Positions 17,987 through 25,114 of a DNA stretch of 64,000 nucleotides are shown piece after piece. Positions within the stretch are counted from its first letter, which is position 1, and each line of letters starts with the position of its first letter. The notes beneath the pieces were generated by a model. The model was not told the DNA's origin and searched no databases. It was given only the letters and a program-made list of their open reading frames with translations. Position numbers and translations under genes: made by a program. This DNA is from Sphingomonas naasensis (GTDB lineage: Bacteria > Pseudomonadota > Alphaproteobacteria > Sphingomonadales > Sphingomonadaceae), in the NCBI RefSeq assembly GCF_004792695.1, contig NZ_SRXU01000004.1, positions 1 through 64,000 on the forward strand, given 5' to 3'.

Positions 17987-18583
17987 CTATGCTGCGTCGC
18001 GCCGCACCGCTAGCTCGTCATGGAGATGGCGGATCGATCCCATCAGCCGGATGCGGTCGGCGCGGGTCGCGGCCAGTTCGGCTTGTGCTTCGCCGAGCTC
18101 GATCGCACGCGCGGCGACGCGGGCGTCGAGCGCGAGATTGAGCCGCTTGAGTTCTTCGATCCGGGTCGCGCGCGCCAGCGTCCGCTCGATCCGCGCGCCG
18201 AGCAGCGCGAACCCGATCGGCTTCGCCAGCCAATCATCGACCCCGGCGCCGAAAGCGGCGACGGCGGCCTCTTCGTCCGGCCCCTCGCCGAGCATGATCA
18301 CCGGAAGGTCCGCGGTGTCACGCGATCCGCGGATCTCGGCGAGCAGATGCGTCGCGGCGCTGGTCGGGGCGAGCGCGTCGATCAGAACGAGGTCGAAGCC
18401 GCGCGCCGAGACGAGCTCGAGCGCCTGGCAGGCCGAGTTGGCGAGCACGACGAGATAGCCGAGATTGCCCAGCCGCTGTGCGATCTCGTTCAGGCTGGTG
18501 CGACAAGTGCCGGTAGCCAGGACGGTGCGCATCGCCTTGCGGCGCGCGCCCGCTATTGCCCGGCTCGAAGCCTGTTCCATTCG
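17987..18583 (-). CDS. Atypical receiver-domain protein with C-terminal coiled coil
   Basis: The 198-residue protein contains a CheY-like receiver domain (about residues 18-130) followed by a roughly 65-residue Ala/Arg/Glu-rich helix likely to form a coiled coil. There is no DNA-binding or enzymatic output domain. The phospho-acceptor Asp in LVLIDALAP and the Lys in LAKPIGF are present, but the acidic pair after the first strand is missing (TVLATGTC in place of a DD pair), and the usual Thr/Ser is not in VIMLGEG. Phosphorylation may therefore be impaired. The start could also be the ATG at 18532. The function is unknown; a protein-protein signalling role is an inference. Confidence 0.7.
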   Translation of the reverse strand, partial: RMEQASSRAIAGARRKAMRTVLATGTCRTSLNEIAQRLGNLGYLVVLANSACQALELVSARGFDLVLIDALAPTSAATHLLAEIRGSRDTADLPVIMLGEGPDEEAAVAAFGAGVDDWLAKPIGFALLGARIERTLARATRIEELKRLNLALDARVAARAIELGEAQAELAATRADRIRLMGSIRHLHDELAVRRDAA

Positions 18584-18655
18584 CGTTTCAAACCCCCCGG
18601 TCCAAACGCGGATGCTAGCCGCCAAGCCCTCATTAAACCGTTAAGGGCGTCCGCC

Positions 18656-19192
18656 TCAGCGGCGCAGAAAGGCGAAGATCTGGTCGACCATGATCGCCAT
18701 CTGCGGCTGGCACTGGGCGATCGCGTCGCCGGGTTCGGCGACGTTGATCGCCAAGCCCATCGGCGTGGGCCAGCCGCGCAGCGAATGGGTGATCGTGCGC
18801 AACGCCTGCAGCGTCGATACCGCCGCCTGCCAGCCCCCCGCGGTGGCGATCAGCCCCACCGGCAGCCCGTCGAAATAGACGCGCTCGTCGGCGCGGAGCT
18901 GCTCGACATAATCGAGCGCGGTCTTGACCAGGCCCGAAAGCGTCCCGTGATAGCCGGGCGACCCCACGATCACCGCATCGGCGGTGCGCAGCGCCTCGAG
19001 ATAGCGCCCGATCACCGGATCGCGCTCGGCATTGCCCGGTTCGTAATGCGGGAAGGCGATCGCGTCGCCGGTGAGCAGCGTGACCCGCGCCCCGCGCGCC
19101 GCGGCGATGTCCAGCGCGGCCGCGAGCAGCCGTCCGGTCACCGATTCGGGTCGCAGCGTGCCGCCCAGGGCGACGATATGGGGTGCGCTCAT
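18656..19192 (-). CDS. NADPH-dependent FMN reductase family protein
   Basis: The 178-residue flavodoxin-fold protein has the FMN-phosphate loop in GGTLRPESVTGRLL (residues about 10-23) and the second FMN loop in GSPGYHGTLSGLVKTALDY. This matches SsuE/chromate-reductase-like NAD(P)H:FMN oxidoreductases, which reduce flavin or quinones. The physiological substrate is unknown. The start at 19192 puts the FMN loop near the N-terminus as is usual. It is divergent from the PEBP-family gene across a gap of about 110 bp. Confidence 0.85.
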   Translation of the reverse strand: MSAPHIVALGGTLRPESVTGRLLAAALDIAAARGARVTLLTGDAIAFPHYEPGNAERDPVIGRYLEALRTADAVIVGSPGYHGTLSGLVKTALDYVEQLRADERVYFDGLPVGLIATAGGWQAAVSTLQALRTITHSLRGWPTPMGLAINVAEPGDAIAQCQPQMAIMVDQIFAFLRR

Positions 19193-19304
19193 GCCGCCTG
19201 CGCTAGCGCATAGGGTTCCGTCGCGCCAGCATCGCGCGCGATGCTGGCCGGCCGGATAGCGATCGGCGAGTCGAACGTTGGCACGGGATCGAAGGGAGGC
19301 CGGG

Positions 19305-19922
19305 ATGCTCGAACATGTTCCCCATTGGCTGGGCAGCGCGCTCAAGGGATTGCGCGCGGGGTCGGACAAGCTCGTCATCGCCCAGCCCGGGCTAGGCTCC
19401 TTCGCCGCATTGCATCTCGCCAGCCCCGCCTTCGCCAATGGCGCGCGCCTGCCCGAGCGCTTCACCGCCGACGGCGCGGGGGTCTCGCCGCCCTTGTTCT
19501 GGACCGGGGTTCCCGAAGGCACCGAGCGGCTCGCGCTGATCGTCGAGGATCCCGACGCGCCGGCGCCGCAGCCTTTGGTCCATGCGGTGGTCTGGGACCT
19601 GCCGCCGCACGAAGGCGAGCTCAAGGAGGGCGCGATCCGCGCCGACGGCAGCGGTGACGACGACGGCCGGGATGTCGGACGCAACTCGTATCTCGGCGAA
19701 GGCTGGCTGCCGCCCGATCCGCCCACCGGCCACGGCCCGCATCATTATGCCTTCCAGCTCTTCGCGCTCGGCCCCGGCCCCGATGTCGGCGATACGCCAG
19801 GGCGCGGCGCGATCGTCAAGGCGATGGCGGGGCGCGTGCTCGCGGCGGGGCTGCTCACCGGCACCTATTCGCGCGGCGAAGAGGCGCCGGTGGGGCCGGC
19901 CGGAAGCGCCGCGCCGGCTTAG
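19305..19922 (+). CDS. YbhB/YbcL-family PEBP (Raf kinase inhibitor-like) protein
   Basis: The 205-residue protein carries the phosphatidylethanolamine-binding fold: VEDPDAPAPQPLVHAVVWDLP with the conserved DPDAP, and GPHHYAFQLFAL with the ligand-site HxYxF. Bacterial members are cytosolic or periplasmic and of unclear biochemical role. The start at 19305 has GGAGG 5-9 nt upstream; no signal peptide is evident. The N-terminal 40 residues precede the usual PEBP domain and are an extension. Confidence 0.85.
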   Translation: MLEHVPHWLGSALKGLRAGSDKLVIAQPGLGSFAALHLASPAFANGARLPERFTADGAGVSPPLFWTGVPEGTERLALIVEDPDAPAPQPLVHAVVWDLPPHEGELKEGAIRADGSGDDDGRDVGRNSYLGEGWLPPDPPTGHGPHHYAFQLFALGPGPDVGDTPGRGAIVKAMAGRVLAAGLLTGTYSRGEEAPVGPAGSAAPA

Positions 19923-19932
19923 CCGTCGACGC

Positions 19933-20790
19933 CTAGCCGTTTACGATCGTCCCGCCATTGGGGTGGAGCACCTGCCCCGACATATAGCTCGCATCCTCGC
20001 AGGCGAGGAACAGGAAGGCGGGCGCGACTTCGTTGGGCTGGCCCGGCCGGCCCATCGGGGTGTTCTCGCCGAAAGTCTCGAGCTTTTCGGGGCTGGCGCC
20101 CCCCATCGGGTTGAGCGGGGTCCAGATCGGCCCGGGCGCCACGGCGTTCACGCGGATGCCCTCGCCCACTAGATTCTCTGATAGGCTGCGGGTGAAGGCA
20201 GTGATCGCACCCTTGGTGCTCGAATAGTCGAGCAGCTCCTTCGAGCCCTGGTACATCGTCACCGAGGTGCAGTTCACGATCGCCGCGCCCTGTTTCAGAT
20301 GCGGGCGCGCCGCCTGGGTGAGGAAGAACATCCCGAAGATGTTGGTCTGGAAGGTGCGTTTGAGCTGTTCCTCGGTGATGTCGGTGATGTCCTTGTCCGG
20401 ATGCTGCTCGCCGGCATTGTTGACCAGCACGTCGATCCGGCCGAACTTCTCGATTACCTGGGCGACTGCGCGGTCGCAGAAATCCTTGTCGCCCACATCG
20501 CCGGCGATGGTCAGCGCCTCGCGACCTTCCGAGCGGACGATGTTCGCGGTCATCGCGGCATCGTCATGCTCGCACAGATAGAGGATCGCGACATCGGCGC
20601 CTTCGCGCGCATAGAGCGCGGCGACGGCGCGGCCGATGCCGCTATCGGCACCGGTGATCACCGCGACCTTGTCCTTCAGTCGGCCGGAGCCGCTGTAGCG
20701 CGGCTCCCAGTCTGGCTTGGGTTCGAGTGCGCTTTCATGTCCGGGCAGCGCGTCCTCGTGGATCATGTCGATCGTCTCGGTATCACTCAT
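19933..20790 (-). CDS. SDR-family oxidoreductase (YghA / general-stress type)
   Basis: The 285-residue classical short-chain dehydrogenase has the cofactor motif TGADSGIG (about residues 46-53), NNAG in the middle and the catalytic YSSTK (Tyr and Lys four apart). The roughly 40-residue N-terminal extension before the Rossmann fold is typical of the YghA/Gsp39 subgroup, which is often stress-linked. The natural substrate is unknown. The protein ends HPNGGTIVNG, the usual SDR C-terminus. It is convergent with the PEBP gene, with 10 bp between the stops. Confidence 0.87.
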   Translation of the reverse strand: MSDTETIDMIHEDALPGHESALEPKPDWEPRYSGSGRLKDKVAVITGADSGIGRAVAALYAREGADVAILYLCEHDDAAMTANIVRSEGREALTIAGDVGDKDFCDRAVAQVIEKFGRIDVLVNNAGEQHPDKDITDITEEQLKRTFQTNIFGMFFLTQAARPHLKQGAAIVNCTSVTMYQGSKELLDYSSTKGAITAFTRSLSENLVGEGIRVNAVAPGPIWTPLNPMGGASPEKLETFGENTPMGRPGQPNEVAPAFLFLACEDASYMSGQVLHPNGGTIVNG

Positions 20791-20886
20791 CGGCCGGGCT
20801 CCAGAGGGAGGGTTTGCCGAGAGAACCGGTGCGGAACGCCGGAAGTTCCGTGTCTTTATCGCCGCTTGCGGGCGGCGGGGCAGGGT

Positions 20887-20982
20887 TCAGGCGAACAGCG
20901 CCGAACCCTGCGTCGCGGTGGCGAGGACCATCGTGGCGGTGATGCCGAACGATGCGAGGCCAAGCAGAACGCTACGTACCAT
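20887..20982 (-). CDS. Micropeptide A, 31-residue single-span membrane peptide
   Basis: The peptide starts MVRSVLLGLASFGITATMV and is almost wholly hydrophobic, with one predicted membrane span (about residues 4-22) and no charged residue after Arg3. AAGGAG lies 9 nt before the ATG, which makes translation credible. It follows micropeptide B (stop at 21012) by 29 bp on the same strand. Two 6-bp hairpins follow its stop (20860-20877 and 20832-20850 on the forward strand), which may end the transcript. I recognise no family. Alternatives are a type I toxin-like peptide, a membrane-protein modulator, or chance. Confidence 0.6.
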   Translation of the reverse strand: MVRSVLLGLASFGITATMVLATATQGSALFA

Positions 20983-21011
20983 GATGACTAACTCCTTGAA
21001 TGCGAACCGGC

Positions 21012-21119
21012 TCAGGCGATCGGGACGACCGGGGTCGAGAAGACGACGAAAGCGGCGGTGAGCAGGACGGCGCTGACGACGGCAACGGCGTGCTGGAACG
21101 AGACGAGACGGACGGCCAT
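21012..21119 (-). CDS. Micropeptide B, 35-residue single-span membrane peptide
   Basis: The peptide starts MAVRLVSFQHAVAVVSAVLL; it has a short basic N-terminus and one hydrophobic span (about residues 11-29). AGGGAG is positioned 9 nt before the ATG. It is first of a two-gene unit with micropeptide A and sits about 50 nt downstream of a sigma54-like promoter motif. Shared layout with A (MxxR/V start, one span, Ala at the C-terminus, strong ribosome site) suggests related function. No homologous family is known to me. Confidence 0.6.
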   Translation of the reverse strand: MAVRLVSFQHAVAVVSAVLLTAAFVVFSTPVVPIA

Positions 21120-21180
21120 TTGAACTTACTCCCTGGCTGGATCGGCTCCCGGACCATCCGGTTGCCGATGCCAACTTTAT

Positions 21181-21197
21181 AGCAGGGAGCGTGCCAA
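21181..21197 (-). promoter_or_regulatory. Sigma54-like (RpoN) promoter of the micropeptide unit
   Basis: Read on the minus strand the site is TTGGCACGCTCCCTGCT. It matches the minus 24/minus 12 consensus TTGGCACGNNNNTTGCW except for one base, with the invariant GG-N10-GC spacing. Transcription would start near 21170, about 50 nt before micropeptide B. An overlapping TATAAA at 21175-21180 could instead serve a sigma70 promoter, but I find no good minus 35 box at the right distance. Confidence 0.5.
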
Positions 21198-21294
21198 TTC
21201 CGATAAGTAGTTGAAAACTATGATTTCAAACTTTTGCGGCCGCGAGAGTTGGGAAAATTTTCGCGTTCATTTGGCGTAAATCACCAATCACAAG

Positions 21295-21311
21295 CGGACA
21301 GTGAGTGTCCG
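21295..21311. terminator. Hairpin after the diguanylate cyclase gene
   Basis: CGGACA (21295-21300) and TGTCCG (21306-21311) form a perfect 6-bp stem with a 5-nt loop, 8 nt beyond the stop of the minus-strand GGDEF gene. No U-tract follows, so it is a weak terminator candidate. The stretch 21198-21294 is AT-richer than its surroundings and holds no gene that I can see. Confidence 0.35.
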
Positions 21312-21318
21312 GAATCGG

Positions 21319-22350
21319 TCAGCCGACCAGCAGACAGTTCCGCCCGGCGGTCTTGGCCGCGTAGAGCAGCCGGTCGGCGCGGTGGAACACCGTCGACAGC
21401 CCGTCGCCCGCCTCCGCCGCGGCGAGCCCGGCCGAGAAGGTGATCTCGCCGAGCGGTGCGTCGCTCTCGCGCAGCCGGTAGCGCTTGGTCGCGACGGTCG
21501 CGCGCGCGGCATCGAGCGTGGCGCGCGCGCTTTCGATGCTCACCCCGGTGAACAGCACCGCGAATTCCTCGCCGCCATAGCGCGCGACGAGATGGCCGGC
21601 GCAGGTCTGGCCAAGCGCCTCGGCAATCGCCTTGAGCACCCGGTCGCCCACCGCATGGCCGAAGCGGTCATTGACCGACTTGAAATGATCGACGTCGCAC
21701 ACCGCGAGGCAGATCGCGGCGCCCGTCGCCGCCTGCGCCGCATAGGCCTCTTCCAGCGCGCGGCGATTGGGCAGATCGGTCAGCGGATCGCGCCGGGCAT
21801 TGTCGCGCGCTTCCTCGAGCTTCTGGCGCAGCTCGCTGGCTTCGCGTGTCGCGCTCTCGAGCCGGGCCTCGGCGCTGTGGACGCGCTCGATCATCCCCGC
21901 GGTGATCCGCGCGACTTCGCCGATCACCCCGGCATTGTCCGCCTCGCCCGAGCGCGAGATCGCCTCGGCGCTCGCCGCGAGGTCGCGCCCGAAGCCCTGG
22001 GTCTCGGCGCGTATCGCAGTGACCATGTCCTGGAAGCCCTCGACCTGCATCTGGGTCGCGGCGACAAGCCCGTCGGCCTTTTGCTTGGCATCCTTGGCGT
22101 TGGGCGTCGGCTGGACGTCGCAGCCGAGCTTCTCGATGTCGCGCTGGGTCAGCCGCACGCCACCATCGGTGAGCGCATAGACGGCACGCGCGAGCGGGCC
22201 CTCGGGATCGGCGAGCAAATGATAAGCGAAAGCATAGTTGCCGGGATCAGGGTCGAGCCGCTGATCGACAAGGAATTCGCCGATTCGGTCGTAAAGGCGG
22301 CGCGACGAATCGCTTTGACTTGCCGCCCGGACGGCCCGTGCGCCGACCAT
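21319..22350 (-). CDS. GGDEF-domain diguanylate cyclase without an inhibitory site
   Basis: The 343-residue soluble protein has a helical N-terminal half with a coiled-coil stretch (about 130-170) and a C-terminal GGDEF domain starting at DPLTDLPNRRALEEA. The active-site motif is RYGGEEF, so cyclic-di-GMP synthesis from GTP is expected. The position of the RxxD product-inhibition site just upstream reads CAGH, so feedback inhibition at that site should be absent. No membrane span or recognised sensor is seen; the N-terminal half may be an unknown sensing domain. Confidence 0.88.
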   Translation of the reverse strand: MVGARAVRAASQSDSSRRLYDRIGEFLVDQRLDPDPGNYAFAYHLLADPEGPLARAVYALTDGGVRLTQRDIEKLGCDVQPTPNAKDAKQKADGLVAATQMQVEGFQDMVTAIRAETQGFGRDLAASAEAISRSGEADNAGVIGEVARITAGMIERVHSAEARLESATREASELRQKLEEARDNARRDPLTDLPNRRALEEAYAAQAATGAAICLAVCDVDHFKSVNDRFGHAVGDRVLKAIAEALGQTCAGHLVARYGGEEFAVLFTGVSIESARATLDAARATVATKRYRLRESDAPLGEITFSAGLAAAEAGDGLSTVFHRADRLLYAAKTAGRNCLLVG

Positions 22351-22479
22351 AGGCCCTAAACCCCTGCATCTTTAAGACGCGGACGGCGTTCCCGCCCGCA
22401 TTGCTATCGGACAGGGGTCTAACGGCGAACTGCTAATATCCGGTGAGCAAATGCTTTCCCAGAAATGAAGAGCCGGCGC

Positions 22480-23028
22480 TCAGCCGCGCTTGCCGGCCTT
22501 GTATTTGCGGACGACGTCGAGCGTCATCTTGATGTGATCGCCGGGATTCATGTCGGTATGCGCGAACAGGATCTTGCCGTCGGGGGCGATCACATAGCTG
22601 GTCCGGCTGGTGACCGTCGTCGGCGTGCCGTCGGGCTTTTTGAGCAGCACGTCATAGCCCTTGATCACCTGGGGCGACGCCGCGGCCACCGCGAACTTGC
22701 CCGCGCAATGCGCGCTCGAAAAGGCGACGAGCTTGTCGACATTGCCCGCCGTCATCCCGATCACGGTCGCGCCTGCCGCGGTGAAATCGGGAAGCGCCGC
22801 GGCAAAGGCGGCCGCTTCGACATTGCAGCCGCCGGTGAATGCGGCGGGGAAGAAATAGAGCACGACCGGGCCCTTCCGGAGCGCGGCCTTGAGGTCGACG
22901 TTGAGCGGCTTGCCCGCCATCGCGCCCGACGCGACGAAATTCGGGGCGACCGCGCCGGGGGCGAGCGCCGCCTCGACCGGCAGCGACAGCGGCAGGAGCA
23001 GGGCAGCGAGGAGAAGCTTGGTCCGCAT
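22480..23028 (-). CDS. Exported Bcp/AhpC-type peroxiredoxin
   Basis: The 182-residue protein has a signal peptide (about 20 residues, ending near VEAALA) and a thioredoxin-fold peroxiredoxin domain. The peroxidatic motif PxxxTxxC is present as PAAFTGGCN. It should reduce peroxides in the periplasm, with a second Cys (SSAHC) as a possible resolving residue. Many Bcp-type enzymes are cytosolic, so the export signal is notable. It is followed by the pldA-like gene on the same strand, 23 bp upstream of its start. Confidence 0.85.
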   Translation of the reverse strand: MRTKLLLAALLLPLSLPVEAALAPGAVAPNFVASGAMAGKPLNVDLKAALRKGPVVLYFFPAAFTGGCNVEAAAFAAALPDFTAAGATVIGMTAGNVDKLVAFSSAHCAGKFAVAAASPQVIKGYDVLLKKPDGTPTTVTSRTSYVIAPDGKILFAHTDMNPGDHIKMTLDVVRKYKAGKRG

Positions 23029-23051
23029 GGCATCACTCCTTGGGTGGCGGT

Positions 23052-24110
23052 CTATCGGGTCAGCGCGATCCCGATCCGCGCATGGGTATCGTTGCGACGA
23101 TAGTCGTCGAGCGCTTCACCATAGCCGGTAAAAGCCTGGCCGAAGAGATAGAAACCGACGCCGCCGCCGATCGGCGCGAGCGGATACGAGGCGAACAGCT
23201 CGGCGCCGCCGCGGCGGGTCTCGAAATTGCCGCGCCCGGTGATCGCGATCTTGAGCCCGTCCTTCTGGCGGATCGCGGCGGTCAGCGCGGTATAGCCGAA
23301 ATAGTCCTTCACATCGGGAGCGACGCCAAGCTTGCCGACATAGAACCAGGCCTGGGGCGCGACGTCGAGATGCCAGTCGCCGCCGAGATCGAAGCTCTTC
23401 TCGACCCGGCCGAAGAGGCGGTTGAGATCGACCGAATCGAGCGCGCCGCGGCCGTTCGAATCGTGCCGCCAGCCCAGCGCCACCTTGGTCGTCTCGTCGA
23501 CGGGCACGTCGGCATAGACTTCGGGGGTGTAGTTGGTCGAACGGAACGGGCCCGAGGGCTCGCGCAGCGCCCAGAACATCGTCTGGGTATAGGCGAAGCG
23601 GAGGTTGCCGAGCTTGAGCGGCGCGTCTTCGGCGAACGGGCGGAAAGCGAAGCTTACCTGCAGCTTGCCGCCGGCATCGCCGGTGCCGAACACGCCATAG
23701 ACCGGCTCGTGCGGCTCGAATCGGCCGAGGAAGGCGGCGGAGGAGCCGGTCGAGCTCTGCACCACGCTCTCCTCGGCAGGGATCTTCGCCGCGGCGTGCT
23801 GCGCGCCTGGCGGAATCGCGGTGCCGGCGATGCCGACCGGCACATAGCGTGCCTTGGCGAAGCCGCCGGGGGCGATCGTCGGGGTCGGGCCGGGCGCGCG
23901 CTCGAGCACCAGCCGCGTGCCGTCCACCGCGGTGACCTCGATCTGGCGCGGGCCGGCGTCGGCGATCGGCGCGGCCGTCTCGTTGACGAGAAACACCTCG
24001 ACTCCGCGCAGCGCCTCGGCCTCGGACGCCGGCTGGGCAGGCACCGCCCGCACCTGGGCGAGCGCGGGGGACGAGGCAGCGAGACCGAGGAGCACGAGGA
24101 TCAGACGCAT
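23052..24110 (-). CDS. pldA: Outer-membrane phospholipase A (OMPLA/PldA family)
   Basis: The 352-residue protein has a signal peptide (MRLILVLLGLAASSPALAQ), a roughly 130-residue N-terminal beta-rich domain not found in E. coli PldA, and a C-terminal OMPLA beta-barrel. The catalytic His-Ser pair is in GWRHDSNGR and an Asn follows in DSVDLNR. PldA hydrolyses phospholipids that reach the outer leaflet. The frame remains open far upstream (to 25031) but the ATG at 24110 gives the signal peptide. It is divergent from the hisN-like gene. Confidence 0.85.
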   Translation of the reverse strand: MRLILVLLGLAASSPALAQVRAVPAQPASEAEALRGVEVFLVNETAAPIADAGPRQIEVTAVDGTRLVLERAPGPTPTIAPGGFAKARYVPVGIAGTAIPPGAQHAAAKIPAEESVVQSSTGSSAAFLGRFEPHEPVYGVFGTGDAGGKLQVSFAFRPFAEDAPLKLGNLRFAYTQTMFWALREPSGPFRSTNYTPEVYADVPVDETTKVALGWRHDSNGRGALDSVDLNRLFGRVEKSFDLGGDWHLDVAPQAWFYVGKLGVAPDVKDYFGYTALTAAIRQKDGLKIAITGRGNFETRRGGAELFASYPLAPIGGGVGFYLFGQAFTGYGEALDDYRRNDTHARIGIALTR

Positions 24111-24176
24111 TGCCGAAACGACTGACAGCGCTTTGTGACCTTGGCGAGTCAAAAACGGGCGGGTAGGGCGGCGGAC

Positions 24177-24959
24177 ATGGCCGTTTCCGAGACCGATATC
24201 GCGCTTGCCGCGCGCCTCGCCGATGCCGCGGGCGCGGCGATCCGTCCCTATTTCCGCGGGTCCTTCGGGCTCGAGGCCAAGGAGGATCAGTCGCCGGTGA
24301 CGCGTGCCGATCGCGAGGCCGAGGAGGCGATGCGTCGGCTGCTCATCGCCGAGCGGCCGATGGACGGCATCATCGGCGAGGAGTTCGGTATCCGCGAAGG
24401 CAGCAGCGGGCGGCAATGGGTGCTCGATCCGATCGACGGCACCCGCGCCTTCATCGCCGGCCGCCCGATCTTCGGGACGCTGATCGCCTTGATCGAGGAT
24501 GGCTGGCCGTTGCTCGGGGTGATCGACCAGCCGATCATCGGCGAGCGCTGGCTCGGCGTCGCGGGACGCCCGACGCTCTTCAACGGCAAGCCGACCGAGA
24601 CCCGCGCCTGCCGCGATCTCAAGGGCGCGATTCTCGGCACCACCTCGCCGGCGCTGTTCGACGATCACCAGCTCCACGCCTTCGAGCATCTCGATGCCGC
24701 GGTGATGAGCACGGTGCTCGGCGGCGACTGCTATAATTATGGCTGCGTCGCGAGCGGCTGGCTCGATATCGTCGTCGAGGCAGGCCTCAAGCTCCACGAT
24801 TTCGCCGCGCTCGTCCCGATCGTCGAAGGCGCCGGCGGGCGGATGTGCGATTGGCAGGGCGATCCGCTCCATGCCGGTAGCAACGGCGAAGTCGTCGCCG
24901 CGGGCGATCCCGCGCGGATCGAGGAGATCCTCGAAGCGCTGGCCTGCCGGGGGCACTGA
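24177..24959 (+). CDS. hisN: Inositol monophosphatase-family enzyme, probably histidinol-phosphatase
   Basis: The 260-residue enzyme has the metal-binding motifs of the Mg-dependent IMPase family: EEFG around residue 66 and WVLDPIDGTRAFI around residue 81-92, plus a C-terminal Asp (KLHDFAALVPIVEGAGG). The subgroup looks like HisN histidinol-phosphatases, which serve histidine synthesis in alphaproteobacteria; a plain inositol phosphatase or 3',5'-bisphosphate nucleotidase cannot be excluded. The ATG at 24177 was preferred over one 42 nt upstream. No histidine gene is nearby. Confidence 0.8.
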   Translation: MAVSETDIALAARLADAAGAAIRPYFRGSFGLEAKEDQSPVTRADREAEEAMRRLLIAERPMDGIIGEEFGIREGSSGRQWVLDPIDGTRAFIAGRPIFGTLIALIEDGWPLLGVIDQPIIGERWLGVAGRPTLFNGKPTETRACRDLKGAILGTTSPALFDDHQLHAFEHLDAAVMSTVLGGDCYNYGCVASGWLDIVVEAGLKLHDFAALVPIVEGAGGRMCDWQGDPLHAGSNGEVVAAGDPARIEEILEALACRGH

Positions 24960-25079
24960 AGCCGCCGCCGGGGTCGGCACCTTACCAGCAGGCGCTCGGA
25001 TTGCCCGCGGTAGGAACCACTTCCCGGGCAAATTGCGGCCCCGCCTCTCGCCCTGCGTCTACGGGTGATCGAGACGGCC

Positions 25080-25108
25080 TTCGACAAAGTCACTTGCCAT
25101 CCTATATC
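25080..25108 (+). promoter_or_regulatory. Promoter of tldD, predicted leaderless
   Basis: TTCGAC (25080-25085) and TATATC (25103-25108) are spaced by 17 bp. The expected start falls on or next to the tldD ATG at 25115, and no Shine-Dalgarno is visible. The string ATCCTATATCG recurs before pepN at 36760-36770. Confidence 0.5.
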
Positions 25109-25114
25109 GTCGGA

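Noticed and set aside
20887..21119. Type I toxin-antitoxin pair for the two micropeptides
   Set aside because: The peptides fit a toxin size, but I see no convincing antisense RNA promoter; listed only as an alternative.
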